64,000 nucleotides of DNA from Rhabditophanes sp. KR3021 (Eukaryota; Nematoda; Chromadorea; Rhabditida; Alloionematidae), in NCBI GenBank assembly GCA_963281155.1, contig CAUJLY010000003.1, forward strand, positions 806,001-870,000, written 5' to 3'. This document shows, piece by piece, positions 26,783 through 37,336 of this stretch. Position 1 is the first letter of the stretch, and each line of letters opens with the position of its first letter. The notes under the pieces were generated by a model. The model was not told the DNA's origin. It saw only the letters and a list, made by a program, of their open reading frames with translations, and did no database searches. Made by a program: the position numbers and the translations under genes.

Positions 26783-27283
26783 TCAATTAATACTTGCTTC
26801 TTCTTTTCCAAGTAAAGATTTAAGATTTTCAAAGTCAATACAGTTTTCCATTAATTCTCGATATTCAACCTTAAGATCATTTGCTTTTTCATATTCTAAA
26901 TTTTCAATGGCTGCACCAATCTTTTTTAGGAATGTATTGGCTTCCCCTTTTTTGTGCTTAAGACCACCAATATTTTTTTGAAAATAGAAGCATCTTCAAC
27001 ACATTTATCAAGTTTCCCTTTTAATAAGGATTGAAGACTGCTAATATTTTTAAATCTTTTGGCATTCTTCTCACTACCTTTCTTCATACCTTTTTTTCAG
27101 GTGAAAAATTAACTTTATTTCCTGCCGCTTCTTCATCCTTTAATTCTACAAACAAAATAATATTATTTAGAACAAAAATATCAAAAACAAGCCATTGCAA
27201 ACAGCACAATTTTTGCATTGAGAACTACCCATATCAGAGTCTGATGATGAATCTTCCTGAGAATCCTTCCAAAATTTGTTCAT
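26783..27283 (-). pseudogene. eIF3c N-terminus-like truncated copy with frame breaks
   Basis: A start peptide MNKFWKDSQEDSSSDSDM, typical of the eIF3 subunit c N-terminus (Met-x-[KR]-Phe then an acidic-Ser run), is spliced by a clean 83-nt intron (27146-27228) to a Lys/Glu-rich exon. It continues as KNAKRFKNISSLQSLLKGKL and IENLEYEKANDLKVEYRELM to a stop at 26783. Two frame breaks sit in runs of seven T (plus-strand 27091-27097 and 26973-26979); in each case one base more would restore the frame. The whole unit covers only about 150 codons against roughly 900 in eIF3c. Best read as a truncated, decaying paralogue; homopolymer sequencing error cannot be excluded for the breaks. Confidence 0.4.
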
Positions 27284-27643
27284 ACTAACTAACAACAATT
27301 TTTGCATTTAAAATTTTATTAATATGCAAAAAACAATCTTTATAATACAAATCTTTATACATACCATGACAATATAGTGGCTTTGAAAGTTCAACAGTAA
27401 CATGAATTGTTTTGTAATGGTTCTAACAATAGTGACATTGAATCTCTGAAATATAAAATCATTTGACATTATTTTAGTTTATTTTGTTTGATAGCAACGA
27501 ACTGTTCAAAGGGACAATAAATACAACAATCACTAATATTAAAATAATTTATTTGTCGGAATTTACAACAGTTACAAAATGTTTTGGCAAGTGAAATAAC
27601 GTCATTTAAGTAGATACATTTATTTTGAATGTTTACCCTTCCA

Positions 27644-30600
27644 TCAAACAGATGTATCTGGAATATGAACTACACTCACCAACTGAGAAGTTTCCGATCT
27701 GAAATGAAGCCAAAACGTTGATGGGTGTCTTAGAAAGGATATCAATAAAAAGGTTAATAAAAATCTACAACAAAGGGCAAAAGTTTCAAAACATAGGGAA
27801 CAAAAAAACGAAGGATAAAAGTAAAAATGATAGACTTCAATTAAACCTTGAGTAAGTATTATGTTGATCATCTTGACATGCGTAATTGACATATGCGCCA
27901 TCTGGGGTTGGGACTATCGTACAAGTAGTTCCATAATTATGGGTAATATCAGGTGCATTTGGACGTAATGACGTTACTTCGGTATTATTTGCAACTTTAC
28001 ATTTTCTTGTAACACCTTGACAATTCAGCGACACACGATCTGTTGTTGGTCGGTAACTGGCACTGTGAATATAACAAGATAGCGTTAACAAAAGGTAAAA
28101 ACACAAGGAGTTAGCAATATATATTATTAAATTGCCACCCAAAATTAAGGTTAAAAACTAATACTAACTTTACGAAGCAACAAATTATATATATTTGTGT
28201 TTTTTGTTTGGTAACATTTAGTAGAAAACTTTTCTTACCTCGGAGAGTTTTCTAGTTGACTCGGAGTTAGGGCAATTGAACGTTTGATGCTTTTTTCCCT
28301 GAGTTTGGCTGCGTCGCACATTGTTGGGTACATTGTGAAATTTATGCATTTCACGATTACGTCTGGCAATAAAGTTGTTGTTGGGATCAGGATTAGAGCA
28401 AACCAAAAAGTCGGACTAGAAACCATTATCCAAAAATGGCCAGCCATGTCTGCTCCAATCGGTAGAATGGGCCATGCAATTGAGTACAAAAAGAAAAAGA
28501 CAAACCACAATCCGATTGAACCAATCGAAAAGGCAGCTATTACTACTGAAATGAATAACATTAATTAAAAATACATGATTTGGTAACTTGATTTTGTATA
28601 CTTTTGCAACAAGATGAGATTGAAAAAGAGTCACCTGTCTAATATCATTGGATTACTTTGATTGAAATGACGAAAAGAAAAGTTAACTCAAGTTATGAAG
28701 AATCCGATACAGTTCAAAATGTGGAGACCGCCGTAAGTGTTAGGAGAAGCAGAGGAATCAGTCAAAATGCGGATGATGCAGGTAATTAGAAACATAACCA
28801 ATCAATTTTTTAGCAGAAGTGGCAAATTTGGAACATCAACTGAGAAGAATGAAGACTGATAAAGAGCCTGTTGTGATGGCGTCCATTAAAGAGAAATATA
28901 AACAATGTGTCAAGGATTTTACAAGACACTAGATAGTGTAGCCGTACCTGAAGAAAGTACACACGAATATGATTCGACTACGACTTGTCATAATTTTTTC
29001 TTAAGTCAATTTGAAAGTATGGGAATATGTATAACTCAATATGCATCGAACATGATAAACGATCCAACTTTCGTATCACACTTCAGACAAGAACTAAATA
29101 AAGATAATGTAAAACTAGGTCTTAAATATAGAAGACATATTGGCTGAAATATCAGCAAGATGAAACATTTAGACTTACGATCAATGAAAAGCATATTATT
29201 TGGTCGAATCTTTTGTTGATAAAAGATTTGGAAGTAGTTAATACAAATGCTGCTGATTATCAGAAATATTGAGCAATTAATGTAGAGAGACCTGTTTAAC
29301 TGAATTGGGTCCAAATTTAGAGTTTATGAAGGAGGAGTCTCTCCAAGATTCAGAACACACAATCGCAGATTTATCAAAACTGTTATATGGAGATGACAAA
29401 GACTGTACACTTACAGCTATTTCATGTTACTTAGAAGTGAAACAACAGCACAAATCTATGAATACTCCAATGCTAAAGGCAAATGGATGCAAGTTTAAAT
29501 CCAATACTTTTCAACATTCTGCAAAACATTGCAAAGGCCAGGAATGTAATATTTTTCCTTCTAATATTATTTCCTTTTAATTTTTATGTTTTTAATAAAT
29601 TTCATCCTTTAATTAATCACTAACCTGTCCAAGAGTCACATTCTATCAAAGCCTTCATACAAACTGTCACAATTACAAAAGTGTAGCATGAATTTCCTAA
29701 CATTAGCCATCCTCCTGAATTTCCCGTCGACCAAACCACGGGATTATACAAAAACCTGCAAAAACAAAAAAATGACATCAGCTCTATTTTATTTAACATT
29801 TTAATTTAATGTGTTTTTAAGTAACCACTTTTTATAGATGCATTATTTGAAAAAGAAACTCTCAACTAAAGATTTAGTGGTATTTGATTACTTCATAATT
29901 ATATTTCGTTAGGCCAAAATTAAACCGACCAGCTCCAATAAACAAAGACAATCAGTGAATCGTCTAGTTTGCGGAGCATTTGACTTATAATGACTATCTT
30001 AGCCACATTAAGTACCTCATGCATCCCTTAATTTTCATCAAATTGAGATAAATTACTCCCTATAAGTTGCATGAACCATCGCCTTAAAATTTAGACCTTA
30101 TATTTTTGATGTTTTTGTTATTTCGTGTATATTTTTTAATAAATTACCCATATGACATCCAAAAGAGCACTATCGAATGGACGACTGACATGAATATCCA
30201 GTAATAAAATTGAGCATTTGAAAAAGAAACCTTTTGAAGTGATTTGTAGAGGTAGGGATTATTAATAAGTTGTTCTTCCGAGACAGGTCTATCGAAGAGG
30301 CCTAAAATGATTGGTGGAAGTGCTGTGAAGATTACATTGAAACTGGCAATAGTCCATCGTTCAAACAAAGTTTGCCCGGAAAAGGCTGAGTATAGGGCAA
30401 ACCATAATTCTATTAGATATAGGCAGATATTTTTATAGAATGAGTATAGTATCACTTTGACACTTCGATTGTAATTCCACGCTCCGTGAACAAGTATCAA
30501 TCTCTTTAAGAATCGGAATTGAGCAATTGAATAATCACTAGCAGAGGCAGCTTGCAGACCTTCTGCTCCCGAAATACCCACACCCACATTAGCTGATTGG

Positions 30601-33600
30601 ATCATAGCTACGTCATTTGCACCATCTCCAACAGACATAACATGATTGCATCTACTTTGCACCAACTCCACAACTTCTGCTTTTTGCATCGGCGACATTC
30701 TGCAACAGACGACTGTTTCGCATTCTAGAGATAAATCCAAAAAGGGTGTTCTACATTCGCCGGTTATCGCACTTTGCAGGCATGTTCCATCAACTACTAG
30801 GGCAAATTTTTGGTTGTTGTTTTTGAGTGTATCACTTTTTCTTTGAATGTCTTTTAGACAATGGAATGTTTCGTCAAAGGTTTTTCCGTGTAAAATTAGA
30901 ATTTGGGAATCTGGCTTGAATAAGGCACTAGATTGAGCAATATTTATAGCCGTTTCCCTTTTGTCACCCGTCAAAATCCAAATCTTTATCTTTGCCTCTA
31001 ATAAACAAGAAATGGTCTCAGGAACCCCAATTTGCAACTTATCCTCTATAGCAGATGCTCCCACAAAAGTCAAATCATTCTCTAATTCTTCTGCAATCTG
31101 TTCAAGTCCTTCTTCCCGACTTTGCAAGGCAATACTGGCTTTTACGAATCTTCCCTTCCAATTATCATACGTTTCCTCATCGATGATCTTCATAGCGAAA
31201 CACAACGTCCTATAACCATGATTAGCATAGTCATTCAGTTGATTATTCAGCATCTCGTGTTCACGTTCACTAATATTTTTACTAAGACGAGGCAATATGA
31301 CAGCATCAGCTCCTTTGGTGTATAGTTTAATAGTTCCGTTCCCATCTCTTGTGACAACAGACATTCTTTTGCGACTACTGGTGAATTCGAGAACATTAAG
31401 AATTTGTATTCTTTCATCTGTTCCCAGAGCTCTTAGAATAACGGCGTCTGGGAAGCGCTTGGTGAATATAAAGTCCATTGACTTAGCACCCTTGACTAAA
31501 GCTAACTCATCGGGACTGGCTGCTTGGTACGTGATTTGATTGATATTCCCGCTCTCGTTTTGTTCAGGCACAACAGTATGGCAAATACCCATTACTCGGA
31601 ACGTTTCTTTGATCATTTCAGACCCTTCAATATTCATCAACAAATCATCTATCACCGTCTTATCATCAAACTCCTCAGCATAATCATTTCCGTAATTCTT
31701 ATTACAGACAAAAAGCTTCTTAAATCGCATTTCATTTCTCGTCAAAGTGCCAGTCGGAAATCAATTATGATTAAATTTAAAAACACCTTATTAACTTACT
31801 TTATCTGAAAAGAACAAAACATACCATTAAAAAAAGAAAATATAGCCATTTAACATATAGAAGATGATATTTACATAATAAATAACTACCCACCAATTTC
31901 AACTCTTTCCATGATTTAATTTTAAATTATTGGTCGTATTTGACAACTTTAGATGCCCTTTTTATCAAACTTATGCATTTTTTATCAAATTTATGGCGTT
32001 TTTATCAATTTATGTAGTTTTTATCAATTTTAGATCAGATATGCCATGCAAAGAACGTTAAATGGTGAATCGAAAAGTGGTAAAACACTACTAAATGATT
32101 TGTTGATGTTACACAAAGACGAACCAACGGGAATTGTCTACTGTTTTGGAGAGGAAAATGATACCAAGGTTAGGTATTGGGGTAGATCAAAAGGAATAAA
32201 GGGAACTGATGAGGTATGGAGAAGAGACAGAGAAAGTGCCACTAAAAACAAAAGACCACGCTTGTGCGCCGATGAATTGAGAGTTCAATATGATGTCAAA
32301 TTAAATAGTAAAGATCCCAAACCAAGGCGTAAAAAATAAATTATCCTATATCTTTTAATTTATTTTATAAATTCTTTCTCAAACTTTTTATATCATCTTC
32401 TTTATATGTGCATAGGCAAACATTTTTGTAAAACGTACCACTCATAATATACTTAATCTGCCCCAACTCTTCATTCAAATTAGATGTCCTGGCAACGGCT
32501 GTCGTATCACTTTCTTCATGATACATCTCGATATCCTGATTAATATAAGAAGCTTGGAAAAATCTGACCATTTCCAAGGTAACTTGCAAAGAAATAGGAA
32601 TAAGATTATTGTATAGAATAAAGAATGTAATAAAGTCCCAATAAAAAGGATTTGATCTATTAGTTCCTAAATACCATGCGTTTTCTAATTTAGAATGGTA
32701 AATCAAAGCACCGATAGTACTGATCCCAGCTAGCAAGACAAGTATCCCGAATAAGACGATGATTCTGTTGTTTGTCATTGTATCGATGTAACTTCTTTTC
32801 AAGGGAGCAGTTCTTGAATTCATCAGTGATTTTGCATCATGGCCCGCTGAAACCACACATCAAATTAGTTATAAATCAATTAAAAGACTGAATGCCAATT
32901 ATTACATAATTGTTTTATATAGTTAATTGAATTTGTTTACTATTTTGGTAGTAATAGTGTAAATGTTTGAAGTATGTATATTTTTAAAATTTATAATGCA
33001 GACTTACTATAAATTGCAACACCCGTAACCCATTTGGTATTCTTTACTGCAGCTCCTCTCAGCAACAATTGATTTACAGATAATGGGCGCATTGTATTGT
33101 CATAGGGTAGGCTTATGGCTCCTGAGAAACTATTTACATGCTTTGAGGGAGCTTCACATTCGATATTAGCTTTGAATGAACTTAGTTTTTCTATTGTAAC
33201 TGCTCCTGCTGTTTCTACTAGACCTTGACGAATCTTTAAGTTAGTTTCTCCGTCGAGATTACTTGTTTCGATGTAAGCCATTGAGTTGGGTTCACTCGAG
33301 GAAATGATTATTAGATCAGCTGGGATGAGGTCGTTGTTTTGGAGTTTGATAATTTCTCCGACTGTAATATCTTGCCATTGGATTACTTGCCATGTTCCGT
33401 TTCGAAGAACATGCGTCGTGAAGTTGTTAACTTTGATGTCCATTCTTCTTCTTTTCTACAAACCATTTACATAATTACGAGATATTTAGATGGGAAAATT
33501 ACCAAATCTTCAAATACTTCTTTCAATGCTGAGATAAAGAGAATAATGACAAAAGGACCAGCTGTTGTGTAACGTCCCGTCGGACTGACGTCTGGTATTT

Positions 33601-33894
33601 GCTAAACAAAAGGTGAATCACTTCCATTTTTTGGTACTTACCTGCAATAATGCTATCACCAGAAAAAAGACATTGTTGTATCGTCGAAATTGTTCTAACA
33701 AAAAACGAGGCAAGAAGGTAAGAACATTATATTTACAGGTACTAAAAAAGAAAATATAAAGTGATGTCACCTTCGAGCAAAACTTACCTAACTTTATTAT
33801 TACAAAACTTCTCATTTTGATGGAATGAATTAACTTTGATTATTCGATGCGCATGTTGCCTCCGGTTGTGATGGTCTTGGTGGACCGGCTCCAT
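27644..33894 (-). CDS. tat-1: P4-ATPase aminophospholipid flippase (ATP8A/TAT-1 class)
   Basis: Moves phosphatidylserine and related lipids to the cytosolic leaflet. Eleven exons in coding order: 33894-33788, 33741-33642, 33601-33503, 33455-33008, 32846-32439, 31804-31800, 31754-30148, 29755-29625, 28545-28239, 28062-27847, 27698-27644, summing to 1160 aa. The N-terminus has [20 protein letters not shown], close to ATP8A. Motifs: [13 protein letters not shown], the actuator DGET ([12 protein letters not shown]), PISL in helix 4, the phosphorylation motif DKTGTLT (Asp near residue 388), [12 protein letters not shown], and ten helices. Asp and Lys of DKTGT come from a 5-nt exon, and the next intron ends in CG instead of AG. 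Two introns hold antisense coding-like sequence. CDC50 is the expected partner. Confidence 0.93.
28667..29580 (+). pseudogene. Decayed gene antisense in flippase intron 8
   Basis: Lies wholly inside the 1079-nt flippase intron 28546-29624, on the opposite strand. It starts ATG-Thr-Lys-Arg-Lys and contains a very short 32-nt GT...AG intron (28782-28813). It continues with [25 protein letters not shown], then a frame slip at TTTT (28917-28920) into [19 protein letters not shown] and [20 protein letters not shown]. Further breaks near 29147-29300 separate [19 protein letters not shown] and a last block (29305-29580) rich in Lys and Cys. At least three frame changes or stops are present. No family recognised; an SMC-complex kleisin was considered but not supported. 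Confidence 0.45.
31755..31799 (-). other. 45-nt flippase intron with GT...CG ends
   Basis: Between the 5-nt exon and the exon that starts with ThrGlyThrLeu, the intron begins GTAAGT but ends TTTCCG. Frame and the invariant motif leave no other junction. A single missing A (TTTCCAG) would make it canonical. Confidence 0.7.
31959..32033. repeat. Short tandem repeat, about four units of 20 bp
   Basis: Four imperfect copies of TTTTTATCAAnTTATG at 31959, 31978, 31999 and 32018, just upstream of the plus-strand nested frame and inside the flippase intron. Confidence 0.7.
32046..32339 (+). CDS. Nested antisense ORF with a P-loop-like motif, flippase intron 5
   Basis: An uninterrupted 97-codon frame on the strand opposite to the flippase, inside intron 31805-32438. 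Near the start, [15 protein letters not shown] fits the Walker A pattern GxxxxGK[ST]. This is followed by [19 protein letters not shown] and a basic tail ending RRKK. The arrangement of a P-loop followed about 20 residues later by Tyr-Cys-[FY]-Gly-Glu recalls small viral or transposon-derived ATPases, but the frame is far too short for a complete NTPase and no Walker B is evident. It may be a remnant or a small species-specific gene. Start ATG at 32046. Confidence 0.35.
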   Translation: MQRTLNGESKSGKTLLNDLLMLHKDEPTGIVYCFGEENDTKVRYWGRSKGIKGTDEVWRRDRESATKNKRPRLCADELRVQYDVKLNSKDPKPRRKK

Positions 33895-35041
33895 TTAACT
33901 AAATTTCAAATGAGTATAGGTAATAATAAGTAGTTATATTTAAATGTTAAAGGAACGCATGAAAAATCAATCGGATTGGTGTACTTCATTTTTAAATGAT
34001 GGTCAAACTATAGAAGGTCGTGATCGCAAACAACCACAGGTAGAGAGTAAGCGTTGTCGGCGTAAATAGATCGTCCATGATACTTCTAACATCAAGTCAA
34101 TCAAAAAGGAATAATATTTTTAAATATTTTACAAGTACGTATGTCGTCGCGCACTCATACATAAATCAAAACAAAATGACTTTGCAAGTGTGTGGATTAT
34201 TTTATTGTATCAAAAATATATTTAGCAAGTACCAACTTTAGCATCTAAAAACAATACAAATCGTAAAAACACTTATCAATCAAGGCATCTCAGCTTCTTA
34301 TCTAAATTTAATAAATTAATTCGTTCCATGATACGATTAAAAACCATATCAACATCTCTCACTTAACTTAATCACCAACAAATTCCCCAACAATCAAAAG
34401 GAATGAACCTAAAGAATAAATCACACAATTTCCTAAAATATAATCAACCAGTGTTTAAACAAATGATTTGATAACAATACTTATAACAGAGCAAAAGTAA
34501 ACAAAATATTAATTCGGAAGTTAGACCGGAATCGATGAACTTTTAGTATAGTTATTTTTTATGCTACGAAGTTTATTATTCCGGAAATGTTAAAAAAATA
34601 ATGTTTATTGGTAATGATATCGGATATTAGGGCTCTGTTTTTTGGTTAGGGTGATAATATTTGTATGTAATAGGAGGTTTGTTAAAAATAGTAATAATGT
34701 ATTAATAGTGTGATGTTATCTAATGAAGCAAAGGAATAAGGTAGGAAATGAGTATGTATCTTTGTTTGAGAGTATTTATATCATTAATTACATTCTTAAG
34801 CGATTTCCAACCATTATTAGTCATAAAAACAATTATCCACTTAACTCATTACCTACAACCAAATCCAATATATCACCATAAATGGCATGACCACTAATTA
34901 CTCACACACAAACATATGCTCCATCTTGAATAGTCTCATAACGAATGTCTGTCCATTATTTGGATATCACACTACACAGCTTGCCAACGTGTTTGTAAGT
35001 AGCTTATTGGGAGACATTTTTGTTGCTGTTGTTAATTAGAT
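33895..35041. other. Divergent intergenic region between flippase and UFM1
   Basis: About 1.15 kb, A+T-rich; both genes are transcribed away from it. No confident element is seen. Confidence 0.45.
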
Positions 35042-35374
35042 ATGTCTGGTAGTGTGGAAAACAAGTCTGTTAGTAAGGTAACATTCAAGATTACTTTGAC
35101 TAGTGACCCTAAACTGCCATTTAAAGTGTAGGTTTACTTGTTTTTTGCTATTTTTATGTATTTTTTAAGGTTGTCAGTTCCTGAGAATACTCCTTTCACG
35201 GCCGTACTTCGTTTTGCCGCTGAAGAATTCAAGGTATCTGCAGAGACATCGGCTATTATCACAAATGAAGGAGTTGGTATCAGTCCTGCCCAATCAGCTG
35301 GAAACGTATTCATGAAACATGGGTCTGAATTAAGGCTTATTCCAAGAGACAGAGTCGGCACCAGCCCTTTCTAA
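35042..35374 (+). CDS. UFM1: Ubiquitin-fold modifier 1
   Basis: A small ubiquitin-like protein conjugated to ER-associated and ribosomal targets through UBA5, UFC1 and UFL1. Two exons, 35042-35127 and 35170-35374, are separated by a 42-nt intron and give 96 aa. The core matches UFM1 throughout: [20 protein letters not shown], then [28 protein letters not shown] and [12 protein letters not shown]. The reactive glycine is followed by a four-residue tail, Thr-Ser-Pro-Phe, to be removed by UFSP proteases; the human tail is two residues. A roughly ten-residue N-terminal extension (MSGSVENKS) precedes the fold. Confidence 0.95.
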
Positions 35375-35820
35375 TTAAGTTAATTTATGTTTACGAAAGT
35401 ATAAATACTCATGAATTCTAAATAAATATATTCTATCTTAATTTAAAGACACCTTATGAAATAAAAAATATACACTTCCCAATTCTAAAGTGCACACGTC
35501 ATCTAATACATAGTTACAAAGCCTTGCATCAAGGAACTTGACCAGATTAATTTGGCCTCTTTATTAGTACACAAATAATATTTATTTACTACAAAATATT
35601 TTTATTATATGGTAGTGACACAAACAATAATAATAACAATATTGAATGTAAATATATAATATATCTCGACAACATGTAGGATTTTTAAATAGTTCGAAAA
35701 GGTGTGGGCAAAATAACAATGCATTATGATGTATGAATATTAATTAAGAAGTGGCTATTATTATATATTGGTTCGACATTTGGATTAGGTTGGACTTGAT
35801 TGGATGGCACAAGAAGTAAA
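35375..35820. other. Convergent intergenic region
   Basis: UFM1 and the secreted RFGR protein are transcribed towards each other here. Short AATAAA-like elements occur near 35420; nothing else. Confidence 0.4.
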
Positions 35821-36141
35821 TTAACGCCCAAATCTAAGAAGAGTATCGAGATTTGGAGTTTGGATCATTTCCTTCTTGTCTTTTTGAGTGAATCTCTTGG
35901 TAATGGCTCTGTTGATTTCATTTTCGGTTGTCACAATAATGAATTTTTCTCCTTTTTCTTCTCCTGCGAAACCAGGAACATTAATGATTGGTTCTGAACA
36001 ATAAGGATGGAAAGGATACACCTCGCATAAGTCGTACTTTGCAGACTTAGGAAATCTACTAATTGGTGTGTAGAAAGCTGCTCCACCACCAATATTCAAT
36101 ATCATAACACAACAAAATAAATAGATATTCATGTTAGGCAA
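35821..36141 (-). CDS. Small secreted protein, candidate RFamide neuropeptide precursor
   Basis: A single-exon frame of 106 codons. A signal peptide is clear (MNIYLFCCVMILNIGGGAA, preceded by a short MPN extension, so the true start may be the second Met at 36132). The mature part holds one Cys pair in YDLCEVYPFHPYC. After the basic cluster KDKK the protein ends EMIQTPNLDTLLRFGR-stop. Removal of the final Arg and amidation through the Gly would give ...LLRF-amide, the pattern of FMRFamide-like peptides. Only one peptide copy is present, which is unusual for FLP precursors. I do not recognise a named orthologue. Confidence 0.55.
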   Translation of the reverse strand: MPNMNIYLFCCVMILNIGGGAAFYTPISRFPKSAKYDLCEVYPFHPYCSEPIINVPGFAGEEKGEKFIIVTTENEINRAITKRFTQKDKKEMIQTPNLDTLLRFGR

Positions 36142-36519
36142 TATAGTACAAAGAAATATATTCTACCTAATTGGAATTGAAATATATGTATATCTTATAT
36201 AAATATGACTCAGCTACAACCCTTTTATATTCTCCAATCTTCAACTAAAATTAAGTATTAACAATAATTAACAAAAAATTAAAAATTAAGTAAGAGAAAA
36301 TGCCACGGACTTTAGGGCAATTTTATTTAATCTTTCAATCCTGCCAAATGGTGGGACTTAATGAATTAGTATATTTGATATGTAGTAAAATTAGTACTAA
36401 TAAAAATTTAATCTTCATAAAAGAAATTAAACCTTAATCGGCAAAATGATATGATAAGTGATGTGTTTTTATCAGAAGCATGGTTTTTTGATACGATATA
36501 TGTATGGTCTATCTTGGCT
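36142..36519. other. Intergenic DNA
   Basis: A+T-rich spacer between two minus-strand genes; includes the putative promoter of the RFGR gene. Nothing specific. Confidence 0.4.
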
Positions 36520-37336
36520 TTAGAATGTGGTGGAGTAAGACGGATTTGAGGGGAATAAATAAATAGGATGAGTTAAATAGTTTGCCTGATCCATTATGTC
36601 ATCGTCGAGAAAGTGGATATGGTGGGAGATAGCGGCAGTAGTTGAAATGGATGCTGAGTGGTGTTTTGATGGAGCTGGTTGCTCAGGATTGAGAGGTGGT
36701 GCGGGAGGAGGAAGGCGTTCTTTCTTCCAACTACTCTCAATTGCCAGATTTCTTTTAGGAGATTGTTGTTGATACATTTCTCTATCTACTACTCCGTACT
36801 GATGTTGCCTCACAGTGCATTTGTTTGTCTTTGAGGGGGTGCATGTGATACAAGATATAAAAGGTATCCGACCTACCATCTTTCTCAGAACTGAAACTGT
36901 CGAGGATTTTTTTCCATCTTTCATTACAATGGTTGGATACTGGAGTCTATAAGAATAAACAATCAACAATAATATAAATATTAGCTTAATGTATTTGGAT
37001 GACGGCATCAGCCAACTTTTTAGAAGGTTCCTTACATCGTTTCCTGTGGTGGATTGGCACGTTTTGGCAATCTTCCGGTGGCAGGGGCAAATTCGGTGGA
37101 GGAAATTGGGGTTGAGTGTTGCTTTTTCTCCTTGACAGAGGAATGTACTCTTGGTACAGCTAATGATTGGTCGTTACCACTATATTCACCAATTCTAAAA
37201 AGTAAAAAACGTTACGTTTACATGCATATTCCGACTATTATTACTTGTTGTAAATTCTCCGTTGATTAGGTTGATCCTTGAGGACTGACAAAAATCCAGC
37301 TTCAAAGATTTTGGAAGGAGTCTTGTTGAGTATCAT
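36520..37336 (-). CDS. Unrecognised basic, proline-rich protein
   Basis: Three exons, 37336-37245, 37194-37036 and 36946-36520, join in frame to give 225 aa. The start reads MILNKTPSKIFEAGFLSVLK. The middle is Ser/Lys-rich, and the segment YPTIVMKDGKKSSTVSVLRK looks conserved. The C-terminal third has a poly-Pro run (ERLPPPAPPLNPEQPAP) and a His-rich stretch. No signal peptide or known domain. A 48-nt stretch after VLRKM (GTAGGT...AAAG) could be an extra in-frame intron, which would remove the only Cys-rich part. Consistent splicing supports a real gene; function unknown. Confidence 0.55.

Noticed and set aside
28284..28568. Plus-strand 94-codon frame
   Set aside because: Antisense to the flippase exon with LLPDVIVK, which is clearly real.
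28667..29146. Assigning the flippase-intron remnant to the Nse4 kleisin family
   Set aside because: Only the helical N-terminal part gave a loose impression; the later blocks do not fit.
30646..31808. Several plus-strand frames over 60 codons
   Set aside because: All opposite the large catalytic flippase exon.
31720..31810. Idea that the flippase is a pseudogene because of the CG splice site
   Set aside because: All eleven exons keep frame over 1160 codons and all catalytic motifs are intact; a single splice oddity is better treated as an open question.
32046..32339. Calling this an endogenous viral ATPase
   Set aside because: Only a Walker A-like string is visible; no Walker B, capsid or protease neighbours, and no terminal repeats. 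Kept as an unassigned frame.
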